A stretch of DNA of 64,000 nt from Owenweeksia sp965229445 (lineage in GTDB: Bacteria > Bacteroidota > Bacteroidia > Flavobacteriales > Schleiferiaceae). Below are positions 53,201 through 60,377 of this stretch, in pieces (the first letter of the stretch is position 1; each line of letters opens with the position of its first letter). The stretch is from positions 1,178,001-1,242,000 of the forward strand of contig OZ245876.1 in the NCBI GenBank assembly GCA_965229445.1, in the 5' to 3' direction. A program made the translations under genes and the position numbers. A model generated the notes under the pieces. It saw only the letters and a list, made by a program, of their open reading frames with translations. It did not search any database and had not been told where the DNA came from.

Positions 53201-54042
53201 TGGGAAATGGTGTTTGGCAGGGTTTGAGTGAATCATACCATAAACCGGCCCTTTTCTATCAGCAACAGGCCTATTTAAAATGGGTAAATCGCCTGGTAGA
53301 AAATATCCGTAGTCTTGATCCTGCACGGCCGGTTACCCTGGATCTGGCACTCCGTGTTTCGATAGATTCTGATATGAATTACCTGGCGTCTCAGATACCG
53401 GGTATTAGTGCTTTTGGAATCAGGGTAGAAGCACGAGACTCGCTGATTATCCCAAAACTTTCCAGAGTTAAGCAAGAATATTTCGTGAGCTCCATAGCAC
53501 CTCATATGGCTTCTTACTTCGATGAGAGGTTGAGCTTTATTGAACATTACAAAGATCAGCGCACGGCTAATTATGCCAGTCTATCCGGGCTATTGGACAT
53601 TAATGGTCACTTCAAACCAGATTATTTCCATCTCATGAAGCGGTGGAAAAGCACGGATAGTGTCTTCATTAAGGAACTAGACCTTAGGATTATTACCCCA
53701 GCCAGACCGGTTTATGCCTATCAAGTCCTTGAATATCATGTAGCCATAAAAAATGAAGAAGGGAAATGGATCATAGCGGATGAGGAAAACCCGCGTAACT
53801 ACAATTATTCCTGGTATCTGGCTCGGACAGATAAATATGGAAATTATCTGGAATTAAAGGGTAAAGGCCATAAAACTCAAACCAGCCTAGAAATTCCAAA
53901 AGATTACGAGCATTACAGAATCTACCTTACCCTCAGTGATGGTATGCGAGCTTGGGATGTGCATTCTAGACTGAACCGACCCTATTCGAATCCGATACTC
54001 CGGCCATCAAAAATCAAGGATAATTCTACCGCTCTACCATAG
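50212..54042 (+). CDS. GT2 synthase fused to GH26-like and pseudo-glycosidase domains
   Basis: A 1276-residue fusion. Residues about 30-62 form N-terminal helices. Residues about 80-305 form a processive GT2 domain with DDAG (D122), DPDH (D170/D172), AEDMHT (D261) and QQLKW (297-301, Lys where most synthases have Arg). Helices follow to about 555. Then comes a GH26-like barrel (about 560-860) with acid/base Glu683 in FAHEPDNPQYPW and nucleophile Glu788 in LAEFGS. A third barrel (about 884-1140) plus beta-sandwich resembles the preceding lipoprotein, but both catalytic Glu positions are lost (Gly1000, Ser1094). Topology puts the hydrolase domains outside the inner membrane, beside the exit of the glycan chain. 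It likely makes and edits an extracellular beta-glycan; which sugar is unknown. Confidence 0.85.
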   Translation: MKQGITNIRSPRRGEKSALRIMILIGVASMLYMMKWLLRPMHIGYAPLYWLVIATMVYLLLRILHEWYHYFFITVPDKPHLKTAFKVDVFTTYCEGEPYEMVEETLRAIKNIKYPHESYLCDDAGEARIKKLCKELGIHYVTRDNLIDAKAGNINNALQKSRGDICVILDPDHVPNPNFLHKVLPHFEDPKIGFVQVVQAYKNKHESLVAKGAAQQTFQFYGPMMMTMNKYGTVQAIGANCTFRRKALDSIGGHAAGLAEDMHTAMQLHAKGWKSVYEPAIVARGLVPSTLSGYYKQQLKWAKGTTDLLVKVYPKLFKTFTRNQKLHYGTIPFHYFSGFVFLLNFLIPILALVFNLIPMKVDLMHLMLVATPFMCTTLLIRHFVQRWVMEESERGFHLIGGVLHIGTWWINILGVVFTFFKVEVPYDPTPKDGKEGNTLLLNMPNIIVGLASLAAVVYGLSIDWSPFSLVMASLAIFNTGFMAFMVVAGLQPKIREFRKRQQFFDGAMKGVERVSRNAWFVRHSLYSGFRRAGLPLTVLVTLVSMFLYKFSPGPQAYDHFQTHPFYTGVYSPSSAEVGITSIQEVKKLEDSYGIEMNLMPFYLAWTEDSVRQFPAEYFHEIYDSKAFPLVTWEPWISTFSDEKFREGETFKLIAEGNFDDFIASMADRFKSLNKPVFLRFAHEPDNPQYPWSEKGLLDPGQYKAAWIRTQNIFTERDADNVIWVWNPWHAESAEAFFPGSPYVDWIGLTLLNYYEMNKGSEWKSFEKLYSSYDSTGIFDHQLPVMLAEFGSLEDKGRQLKWFKDAFESIEDEHPEIRGLVIFEDSSDENIPGHAAATYASLDWSMKDEGRILNALKTHFGRSMVLLPEAMPENNPPVHLEDRRAISLETNRIRGINFHKGKDWKGNYDELSMRTAEKDFGSIKKLGAQSVKWYGPGIYDRNALRASAENEMDIMYSFWVPDHLDYVNDQDKLAELEARILKAVKRYADEPHIIAWNLGNGVWQGLSESYHKPALFYQQQAYLKWVNRLVENIRSLDPARPVTLDLALRVSIDSDMNYLASQIPGISAFGIRVEARDSLIIPKLSRVKQEYFVSSIAPHMASYFDERLSFIEHYKDQRTANYASLSGLLDINGHFKPDYFHLMKRWKSTDSVFIKELDLRIITPARPVYAYQVLEYHVAIKNEEGKWIIADEENPRNYNYSWYLARTDKYGNYLELKGKGHKTQTSLEIPKDYEHYRIYLTLSDGMRAWDVHSRLNRPYSNPILRPSKIKDNSTALP

Positions 54043-54730
54043 AGGCAATGCTGCTATGGTATTCCTTTATTATTAAGGAGTGAAGCAAGGGATAAAGATG
54101 TTGGTCTCTAAATTCTGAATTACTGCGATAATAGGTTTGGTGAATTACCCTCGTGCGTCCGTCGGGAGTAGGATGAAGCTGCACGCTTTGTGAACCATCA
54201 GAAGCACCATTTTCCAAATAACAGAATTTAAGCAGCTTTTCTTCATCATTAATTTCTATAACTTCCTGACCTACCGCCAAATTCACAATGCCTCTTAAAA
54301 AGCGGAGGTTTAAAAAGATGACCTGACCTTCTTCAATGCCGGGAAAATCATCCTTAATATACTTTAGCTCCCCAGTATACCGCGAATACATGAAGGCAAA
54401 ACTGCCAATATTGCCCTGCCAGGCTTCAGCCGGACTAACGGTTTTATATGCTTCCCAAACCTCTTCTATCGGGGCGTCGATGAAATAGGTCTTAGAGTGA
54501 TAGCTATAATTACTCAATTCCGATTTATCTATACAAGTTGACCGCAGACGGTCAATATCCGAGCTATTCTCAATCCCTCCCTTCCGCAATAATTTCTCCA
54601 TGCGGGCATAGGGCATCTTACTACCATCAATGGGTTTATCATCCTGTGCAACAAGTGATGAGAGACAGGTGAAGGTGAAAGATGAGAGTAGAATTACCCG
54701 AAGAATGAAGCTGACCTTGTCGAAAAACAT
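54026..54730 (-). CDS. Secreted SRPBCC-like protein
   Basis: An exported protein of about 234 residues (signal FILRVILLSSFTFTCLSSLVAQ). The body has an SRPBCC/START-like pattern: TYFIDAPIEEVWEAYKTVSP, a central strand run, then RTRVIHQTYYRSNSEFRDQHLYPLLHSLI (in parts), the final helix. Such folds bind hydrophobic ligands. I use the ATG at 54730; a GTG at 54754 is also possible. Its 3' end overlaps the GT2 fusion gene by 17 bases, tail to tail. A functional link to glycan synthesis is not shown. Confidence 0.65.
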   Translation of the reverse strand: MFFDKVSFILRVILLSSFTFTCLSSLVAQDDKPIDGSKMPYARMEKLLRKGGIENSSDIDRLRSTCIDKSELSNYSYHSKTYFIDAPIEEVWEAYKTVSPAEAWQGNIGSFAFMYSRYTGELKYIKDDFPGIEEGQVIFLNLRFLRGIVNLAVGQEVIEINDEEKLLKFCYLENGASDGSQSVQLHPTPDGRTRVIHQTYYRSNSEFRDQHLYPLLHSLIIKEYHSSIASMVER

Positions 54731-54754
54731 GGAGGTAAAGATACTGGTTATCAC

Positions 54755-55068
54755 ACTAATGCATGCTTGCTATCGGCTACCTGTAGAAAATGAGATACTA
54801 AAATGATCCCATCAGCGAATTATTGCGATGATGCTCTTATTCTACACGATAAATCGCAAGTTACTGATAACCAACTATGGTGACTCTCAGGAATTAATTT
54901 AATTATCTAATAATCAGCAGTATAGGAATTTTGCTTTTCGATGAAACGCACGAAATCCTCGTTATCCGGTATGGCCTACTATTTCGCGAATCTCGGTGAG
55001 CAGGTATGTTTGCTCCAACGATTTGAAAAACAGTTTTAATTCTTTACTCACAATCAAAATCTCAAGTC
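54755..55068. other. Intergenic region upstream of the acidic secreted protein
   Basis: About 310 bases between divergent genes, AT-rich. It holds the promoter at 55005-55012 and a leader of about 50 A/T-rich bases. I see no RNA gene and no strong hairpin. Confidence 0.5.
55005..55012 (+). promoter_or_regulatory. -7 element of the acidic secreted protein gene
   Basis: TATGTTTG followed by CT matches TAnnTTTG exactly. A TTTCG stretch lies about 18 bases upstream. The ATG follows 56 bases later. Confidence 0.55.
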
Positions 55069-55644
55069 ATGAAACATCTAAACAAGTTTCTTTTAGTAGC
55101 ATTTTTAGCTACCTCTTTTGCCGTAAATGCTCAGGATGATGACGACGACGTACACGACGTAGTTATCTCGATCCCTGAAGTTGCACTGGTTGACCTTGAA
55201 GCATCCTCTGGTACTTCAATCAACCTGGGACCAACTGCTCCTACAGAGGCTGGTCTTCCTATCGACTTCTCGGGTCAGACAAATTCTGACATTTGGTTGA
55301 ACTACTCTTCTATTAAGAGTACCGCTAACGATCCAACTCGCGACATTTCAGCGCTTATTTCCAGTGGAACCCTTCCTGGTGGTATGGCTCTGGCTGTAAC
55401 CGCTGCTGCGGATGCGGGTAATGGTGATGGTACCATGGGTTCTTCTGCCGGTGCAGTAACGCTCACTACTTCAGCCCAGAATGTTATTACCGGTATCGGT
55501 AGTGCCTATACTGGTGATGGAGTAAACAATGGTCATAACCTGACCTATGCGCTTACTATCGGTGGTGGTGCTGGTGCCTATGCAGCTCTTGATGCTGATG
55601 ATGCTACTACTATTCAGATCACCTATACTATTTCTGATAACTAA
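55069..55644 (+). CDS. Acidic secreted protein of unknown function
   Basis: A 191-residue protein with a signal peptide (FLLVAFLATSFAVNAQ) followed by an aspartate run and VVISIPEVALVDLEAS. The mature part is glycine-, alanine- and threonine-rich with no cysteine. Conserved-looking elements are INLGPTAPTEAGLPIDFSG, IWLNYSS and a C-terminal TIQITYTISDN. I recall similar short proteins in Flavobacteriia but no known function. Codons are biased to GCT/GGT/ACT forms, and the gene sits alone between a good promoter and a strong terminator, so it is probably abundant. It could be a structural or surface component. Confidence 0.72.
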   Translation: MKHLNKFLLVAFLATSFAVNAQDDDDDVHDVVISIPEVALVDLEASSGTSINLGPTAPTEAGLPIDFSGQTNSDIWLNYSSIKSTANDPTRDISALISSGTLPGGMALAVTAAADAGNGDGTMGSSAGAVTLTTSAQNVITGIGSAYTGDGVNNGHNLTYALTIGGGAGAYAALDADDATTIQITYTISDN

Positions 55645-56016
55645 TATCAGCGATACAGGTATTTACAGCTTTTTTTGCTGCTAACCTGAAGGCCGGTTGA
55701 AGATTTACTCTTCACCGGCCTTTGTCTTTTTATAGAATCCTTTTTGAAGGGTGTTGAACGATGCCAAAAGAATAAACAATACAGGGTTAAACCCGGTAGG
55801 ATAAGGGTTGTGAAAGAGATTCTCATTCACACAATCTCATGCATGAGCTAGTTGAACACGCTAATTTTAAGGAGTAGTTTTTGTTAGGCTTAGTGTTCTA
55901 ATAAGTGTTTGAATTACACTTACTTAAGTTGATAAATATACCTGGCTGGGTATTGACATTACCGAATGGATAATCTAATTTTATTCTAAGCTTCATCACT
56001 ACCTCAAAGCAGCAAA
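55645..56016. other. Intergenic region with terminator and palindrome
   Basis: About 370 bases. The first part is the terminator at 55689-55730. A perfect 12-base palindrome CTCATGCATGAG lies at 55836-55847, within a GAGAT...ATCTC pair, and could be an operator. A possible promoter for the next gene is TTG at 55953-55955 with TAATTTTA at 55976-55983. Confidence 0.45.
55689..55732 (+). terminator. Strong terminator after the acidic secreted protein
   Basis: Long stem AAGGCCGGTTGAAGA / TCTTCACCGGCCTT with one bulged T and a 5-base loop, followed by TTTGTCTTTTTAT. Confidence 0.9.
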
Positions 56017-56376
56017 ATGGGACTCAGTAGTTCATCCAGCGCCATAAGGGAGTTAATTACCGAGATTAATATTCTCCGTCAGCATATTCCCTGGTCAATA
56101 AAAGGAGCATCGCCACAGCTTCAACGAGAAATCATTAAGGTGCGAAGCGACGTTGTTTCTGCGTTGGAAAAGTATAATGCCAGCAAGGATGATAGATTGT
56201 TCCTGGAAAAGTCTTTTCGAGAATTAGGTCAACTCCAGGATGAGCTGAGTAATGCAAGTTTCGCTCACAAGGATAATTCCGGTATCAAATCTTTTGTTGA
56301 GAAGCTCGATAAGAAGTGCTGTAGCATTCAGATGTACCTGAGCGATTTGGAACTACCCAGTTTAAGTTCCACCTGA
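56017..56376 (+). CDS. Small helical orphan protein
   Basis: A 119-residue cytosolic protein predicted to be almost all helix, with heptad-like stretches (IRELITEINILRQHI, FLEKSFRELGQLQDEL, FVEKLDKKCCSIQMYL) and a CC pair near residue 100. No signal peptide or membrane helix. I do not recognise it. It is convergent with another small helical protein gene, with 11 bases between the stops. Confidence 0.55.
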   Translation: MGLSSSSSAIRELITEINILRQHIPWSIKGASPQLQREIIKVRSDVVSALEKYNASKDDRLFLEKSFRELGQLQDELSNASFAHKDNSGIKSFVEKLDKKCCSIQMYLSDLELPSLSST

Positions 56377-56387
56377 AAGATAAGATG

Positions 56388-56780
56388 TTAATCAGCCTTT
56401 TCTGTTCTTGGTAGATTTTCAAAAAATTTTTCCAGCTCTTTGAATGCAGGGTGAATCACCTCTCGTATTTCCCATTCGTTTTGTTGCAAATATTCTACAT
56501 CATGTGCCGATTTGATCTGAATATTTTTTACAAACAACTCCTTGAGTCTGATAAGAGCATGATTTCCGGAAAATTCCTCCTCCTTTAGATCGGAAGCTGC
56601 CGTCCCTGCTTTTAAGCTTGAATCATAATTTTGCAGAGCCTTCCAACCCCACTCAACCACCTGATTAAGATTGTCAACTAAGGATTGCTCAGCTCGGGAA
56701 TTGAGATCCTTTTTTTGAAGGTCTCTCTCAAACTGGTTAAAGAAGGCGCTGAATTTATGATAATCACTCTGCCAGGTCAT
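56388..56780 (-). CDS. Small helical orphan protein
   Basis: A 130-residue, acidic, helical protein (YHKFSAFFNQFERDLQKKDL, LVDNLNQVVEWGWKALQNYD, HPAFKELEKFFENL). The WGWKAL helix is faintly like substrate-binding partners of small nucleotidyltransferases, but this is too weak to assign. No signal peptide. It lies 52 bases upstream (on the minus strand, downstream) of the NhaC antiporter stop. Confidence 0.5.
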   Translation of the reverse strand: MTWQSDYHKFSAFFNQFERDLQKKDLNSRAEQSLVDNLNQVVEWGWKALQNYDSSLKAGTAASDLKEEEFSGNHALIRLKELFVKNIQIKSAHDVEYLQQNEWEIREVIHPAFKELEKFFENLPRTEKAD

Positions 56781-56832
56781 CCTGCTAAGTTAGAATACTT
56801 CTGACTAAATATCCAGCATTTCTGTTAGGGCA

Positions 56833-58278
56833 TTAATTTTCCATCTTAGTAGGTAGTCGCTTTATTTTGATGTTAAAACTGGCGTAAATGATGGTCATTA
56901 AAGGGCTAAGAATATTGAAAAAAGCAAATGGTAAATAGGCAAATGTTCCTACTCCCAGAACCCCACTTTGATAGGCACCGCAGGTATTCCAGGGAATTAG
57001 AACCGAGGTTACCGTACCACTATCTTCAAGTGTACGACTTAAATTTTCTGGTGCCAGCCCTTGCTTTTTATAAGCTTCTGAGTACATCCTGCCAGGTACT
57101 ACAATGGCCAGGTATTGATCGGATGCAGTGAGGTTTAAGGTGATGCAGGTGCCGGCCGTCGTGGCTATCAAGGAGGCCGTGCCTTTGGCTAATTTAAGCA
57201 GTGATCTGCTAATGGTATCCAAAAAACCACAGGCTTCCATACTGCCCCCAAAAGTCATAGCGGCCAGTACCAGCCAGATTGTATCCATCATGGAAGCCAT
57301 ACCGCCACTTTGGAGTAAATCCGATAGGATTGGATTAGCAGCCGGGATAATGGTTTCCACCGTAAGTGCATCAAATATAAGTCGATAAGTAGCGCGCCAA
57401 CCAACATCGGTATTATCGATGAGCGAGTGAATCAGTTCTTGTTGAAATACCAAGGCCAGTACGGCCCCGGCTATTGTACCTATTAAGATCGCCGGCAAAG
57501 CCGGTACTTTCCTAATAATGAGCAAGATTACCAGGCCCGGCGCCACAAAAAGCCATGGGGTAAGATTAAAGGTATAATCGAGTTCCGCCAACAATGGGTC
57601 AATATCCTTAACACTTCCAGATGTACTAAAGCTTAAGCCGATAATCACGAAGATGATCAGGGTAAGAATAAAAGATGGCAGCGTAGTGTAAAGCATGTAC
57701 CGAATATGAGTAAATAGATCGGTTCCAGCCATGGCCGGTGCAAGATTGGTGGTGTCTGAAAGAGGGGATATTTTGTCACCAAAATAGGCACCAGAGATTA
57801 CACTCCCGGCTACCATGGCGGTAGAAATACCCATGGCCTCCCCAATACCAATCAGGGCAATGCCCACGGTTGCGGTGGTTCCCCAACTACTACCTGTGGC
57901 CAAGGAAACAAGTGCACAGATGACGGCCGTAGCCGGCAAAAATATACCCGGACTTAAAATTTGCAAACCATAATAAACCATAGCCGGAACTACACCGCTT
58001 AGCATCCAGGATCCAGCCAGAGCACCGATCATAAGTATGATCAGAATGGCGCCGGTGGTGCTGGCAAGCGATTTTTCGATACCAGCTAAAATCTCAGAAA
58101 ATGGAATGCCTTTGCTCATGCCTAAGCTAGCCGCTATCGCAGCAGATAGCATGAGAATAAACTGATTGGTTCCGGCCAGGGCATCATCACCATAAACCCA
58201 AATAACATTGACACTTAGGGCCAGGATTAGGAAAAATACCGGAATAAGAGAGACTAGTAAGCCAGGCTTGTTGTTCAT
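56833..58278 (-). CDS. nhaC: Na+/H+ antiporter, NhaC family
   Basis: A 481-residue inner membrane antiporter with about 11-12 helices. NhaC landmarks are GALAGSWMLSGVVPAMVYYG, LATGSSWGTTATVGIALIGIG (in parts), AYFGDKISPLSDTTNLAPA, ITLNLTASDQYLAIVVPGRMY (in parts) and SVLIPWNTCGAYQSGVLG. It exchanges Na+ for H+ to hold pH and salt balance, which suits a marine or saline habitat. It lies 55 bases after maf and may be in that operon. Confidence 0.92.
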   Translation of the reverse strand: MNNKPGLLVSLIPVFFLILALSVNVIWVYGDDALAGTNQFILMLSAAIAASLGMSKGIPFSEILAGIEKSLASTTGAILIILMIGALAGSWMLSGVVPAMVYYGLQILSPGIFLPATAVICALVSLATGSSWGTTATVGIALIGIGEAMGISTAMVAGSVISGAYFGDKISPLSDTTNLAPAMAGTDLFTHIRYMLYTTLPSFILTLIIFVIIGLSFSTSGSVKDIDPLLAELDYTFNLTPWLFVAPGLVILLIIRKVPALPAILIGTIAGAVLALVFQQELIHSLIDNTDVGWRATYRLIFDALTVETIIPAANPILSDLLQSGGMASMMDTIWLVLAAMTFGGSMEACGFLDTISRSLLKLAKGTASLIATTAGTCITLNLTASDQYLAIVVPGRMYSEAYKKQGLAPENLSRTLEDSGTVTSVLIPWNTCGAYQSGVLGVGTFAYLPFAFFNILSPLMTIIYASFNIKIKRLPTKMEN

Positions 58279-58333
58279 GCAGTTAACAGATTCCAGACCG
58301 GAAAAATAAGCAAAGCAAAATATCCCTTCGCGC

Positions 58334-58915
58334 TTAGATGAATAATGCCAACTTATCTGGGATTAGATGCGTTGGCAATCCAACCACATTGAAGTAGCTG
58401 CCGTGAATTTCCTCGATGGCCCACATACCAATCCATTCTTGAATGCCGTAGGCACCAGCTTTGTCGAAGGGTCGATAGTGCTGAATATAATAAGTAATTT
58501 CTTCGTCGGTCAGCGGTTTAAAACTCACCTGGGTGGTGCAACTAAATACTTCAAGATTAATTTTCGATAGCATACATACTCCTGTAATCACGGCATGAGT
58601 ACGTCCGGATATTTTGTGCAGCATATCTCTTGCTTCCTCGGCATTTTTAGCCTTAGAGAGCGACTCATCATTACACCAAACTACGGTATCGGCAGCAATA
58701 AGGATGTCTCCCTCCAGAAGGATATCCAGCTGGGCTTCTGCTTTTTTTCGTGCCAAATGTTCGGCAATGGCCTCTGCTTTTAGTTTTTCATCGTGGGCTT
58801 CATCTACGGCCATGGTACGGATGATAAAGTCATATCCCATATCTCGCAGCAGTTCTTGTCTTCTGGGAGAATTACTGGCTAATATTAAGCGCTTACCATC
58901 TTCTAAGAACTTCAT
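58334..58915 (-). CDS. maf: Maf family nucleotide pyrophosphatase
   Basis: A 193-residue enzyme that hydrolyses non-canonical or pyrimidine nucleoside triphosphates. Motifs: LILASNSPRRQELLRDMGYDF (in parts), AADTVVWC, KISGRTHAVITGVC, and DKAGAYGIQEW. Its ATG directly abuts the UbiA gene stop (1-base overlap). This is the usual Bacteroidota order kdsC-ubiA-maf. Confidence 0.93.
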   Translation of the reverse strand: MKFLEDGKRLILASNSPRRQELLRDMGYDFIIRTMAVDEAHDEKLKAEAIAEHLARKKAEAQLDILLEGDILIAADTVVWCNDESLSKAKNAEEARDMLHKISGRTHAVITGVCMLSKINLEVFSCTTQVSFKPLTDEEITYYIQHYRPFDKAGAYGIQEWIGMWAIEEIHGSYFNVVGLPTHLIPDKLALFI

Positions 58916-59850
58916 TATATCATTGATTTTACCGATAGTGTAAACACCAGCATGGATAACATTCCCGTTAACATCAAGATCTTAATAAGCATACCGGCCT
59001 TTTTAAACTGCTTACGCGTTGTGGCATTGATCACCGTCCAGGATATGGTAAAAATGGGCAGGTTGATCAGGATTAGTACATAAAGGGCTGATATTAAAGA
59101 TCCCTGGTTCTCAAAGAGGTACAAGTTGTACGCTCCGGTAAAAATCAACAAGATAAATAGCAATACCAGTATCACATATCTAATATGATCCCGGCCCAGC
59201 ACGATGGCCAAAGTCCTATATCCTGCTTTTTTGTCGCCGGTATAGTCTTCTGCATCCTTTACAATCTCCCGAATAAAATTGACAAAAAAACCGAAGGCAG
59301 CATATCCGAGAATGACTTGAAAGACGGATTTAACCAGCGCATCATCTCCACTGCCAGCGGCCGGCAGAACATCAAAAACACCCACAAGCAAAATCGGTAA
59401 AGCCACTAACAACGAAACCAATAGATTACCCAAGACTGCTCTTCGCTTTAGGTCAACCGAATACAGGTACAATAGGGCCATAGCAATAGGTGGAATAAGC
59501 CAAAGATTCTCGAGTCCTGAAGCATTGGCCACCAAATAACCTGAGCCTATAGCGATAATATTTAGCAGGGTGTAGATGGTCCAGGCAGTCTTTTCACGGA
59601 TGCCTTTCCCGATGACAATTCGCTGCGGTTTGTTTTCCGAATCCGTCTCAATATCATAAAGATCATTAATAATATAGCCCCCTGCCGCCAGACAAATTGA
59701 ACACAAAACACCCAGGAAAAATTCAAAGTGATTTAGGATATGGGGCACGTTGAGACTTTCGATGATAGAAAACCTTATCAGATACTGAATAAGAACGATC
59801 ATCAGAAGGTTGGGCCATCTAATCAGTTTAAAAAAAGCTAATATCACCAT
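58915..59850 (-). CDS. UbiA family prenyltransferase
   Basis: A 311-residue membrane enzyme with about nine helices. The first aspartate motif is NDLYDIETDSENKPQRIV near residue 65, the second lies around VKDAEDYTGDKKAGYRTLA. Members at this position in Bacteroidota are annotated as geranylgeranylglycerol-phosphate geranylgeranyltransferase-like proteins. They add a prenyl chain to a polar acceptor, but the acceptor here is not known. It overlaps the kdsC-like gene by 7 bases and maf by 1. Confidence 0.88.
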   Translation of the reverse strand: MVILAFFKLIRWPNLLMIVLIQYLIRFSIIESLNVPHILNHFEFFLGVLCSICLAAGGYIINDLYDIETDSENKPQRIVIGKGIREKTAWTIYTLLNIIAIGSGYLVANASGLENLWLIPPIAMALLYLYSVDLKRRAVLGNLLVSLLVALPILLVGVFDVLPAAGSGDDALVKSVFQVILGYAAFGFFVNFIREIVKDAEDYTGDKKAGYRTLAIVLGRDHIRYVILVLLFILLIFTGAYNLYLFENQGSLISALYVLILINLPIFTISWTVINATTRKQFKKAGMLIKILMLTGMLSMLVFTLSVKSMI

Positions 59851-60377
59851 GAAAAATCTTCTTCAAGCATCCAGTTTCCCTGCAGTTTAAGCGTCTGTTC
59901 AATCACATCTCTTACGCAGCCATGACCACCTTTTTTAGGGCTAACGTATTGCGCGATCTCCCTTATTTCAGGTGATGCATTGGCAGGTGCAGCACCTATG
60001 CCAGCCTCCCGCAATAAATGATAATCGGGAATGTCATCACCCATATAAAGCACATTTTCAGCGAATAAATTTTCATGCTCATGTACCGCCAGAAAGTCTT
60101 TCCAGGCATCCATTTTATGGGCAGCAGACATATAAATGTCCGTGAGCCCCAATCTTTTCAAGCTGGCCTTTACACCCGGGCAACTACCTCCGGAAATCAC
60201 ACCGACGGTAAATCCTTTTTTTATAGCCAACTGCATGGCATAACCATCTTTGCTATTCAAATTTCGAATTGGAGAACCATCTGGCCCAATCTGGAAGATA
60301 CCGGTGGTAAGCACGCCATCTATATCGAAAATGAAGGCGCGAATATTATGGAGGAGCTCTTTATAGTTTTTGTTCAT
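59844..60377 (-). CDS. kdsC: KdsC-like HAD phosphatase
   Basis: A 177-residue HAD phosphatase without a cap domain. Motif I is AFIFDIDGVLTTG, motif II VGVISGGSCPGVK, motif III region AHKMDAWKDF, motif IV LYMGDDIPDYHLL, and the C-terminal KKGGHGCVRDVIEQ matches the KdsC tail. KdsC removes phosphate from Kdo-8-phosphate for lipopolysaccharide core synthesis. It overlaps the DUF2520 gene by 17 bases and the UbiA gene by 7. Confidence 0.88.
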   Translation of the reverse strand: MNKNYKELLHNIRAFIFDIDGVLTTGIFQIGPDGSPIRNLNSKDGYAMQLAIKKGFTVGVISGGSCPGVKASLKRLGLTDIYMSAAHKMDAWKDFLAVHEHENLFAENVLYMGDDIPDYHLLREAGIGAAPANASPEIREIAQYVSPKKGGHGCVRDVIEQTLKLQGNWMLEEDFSW

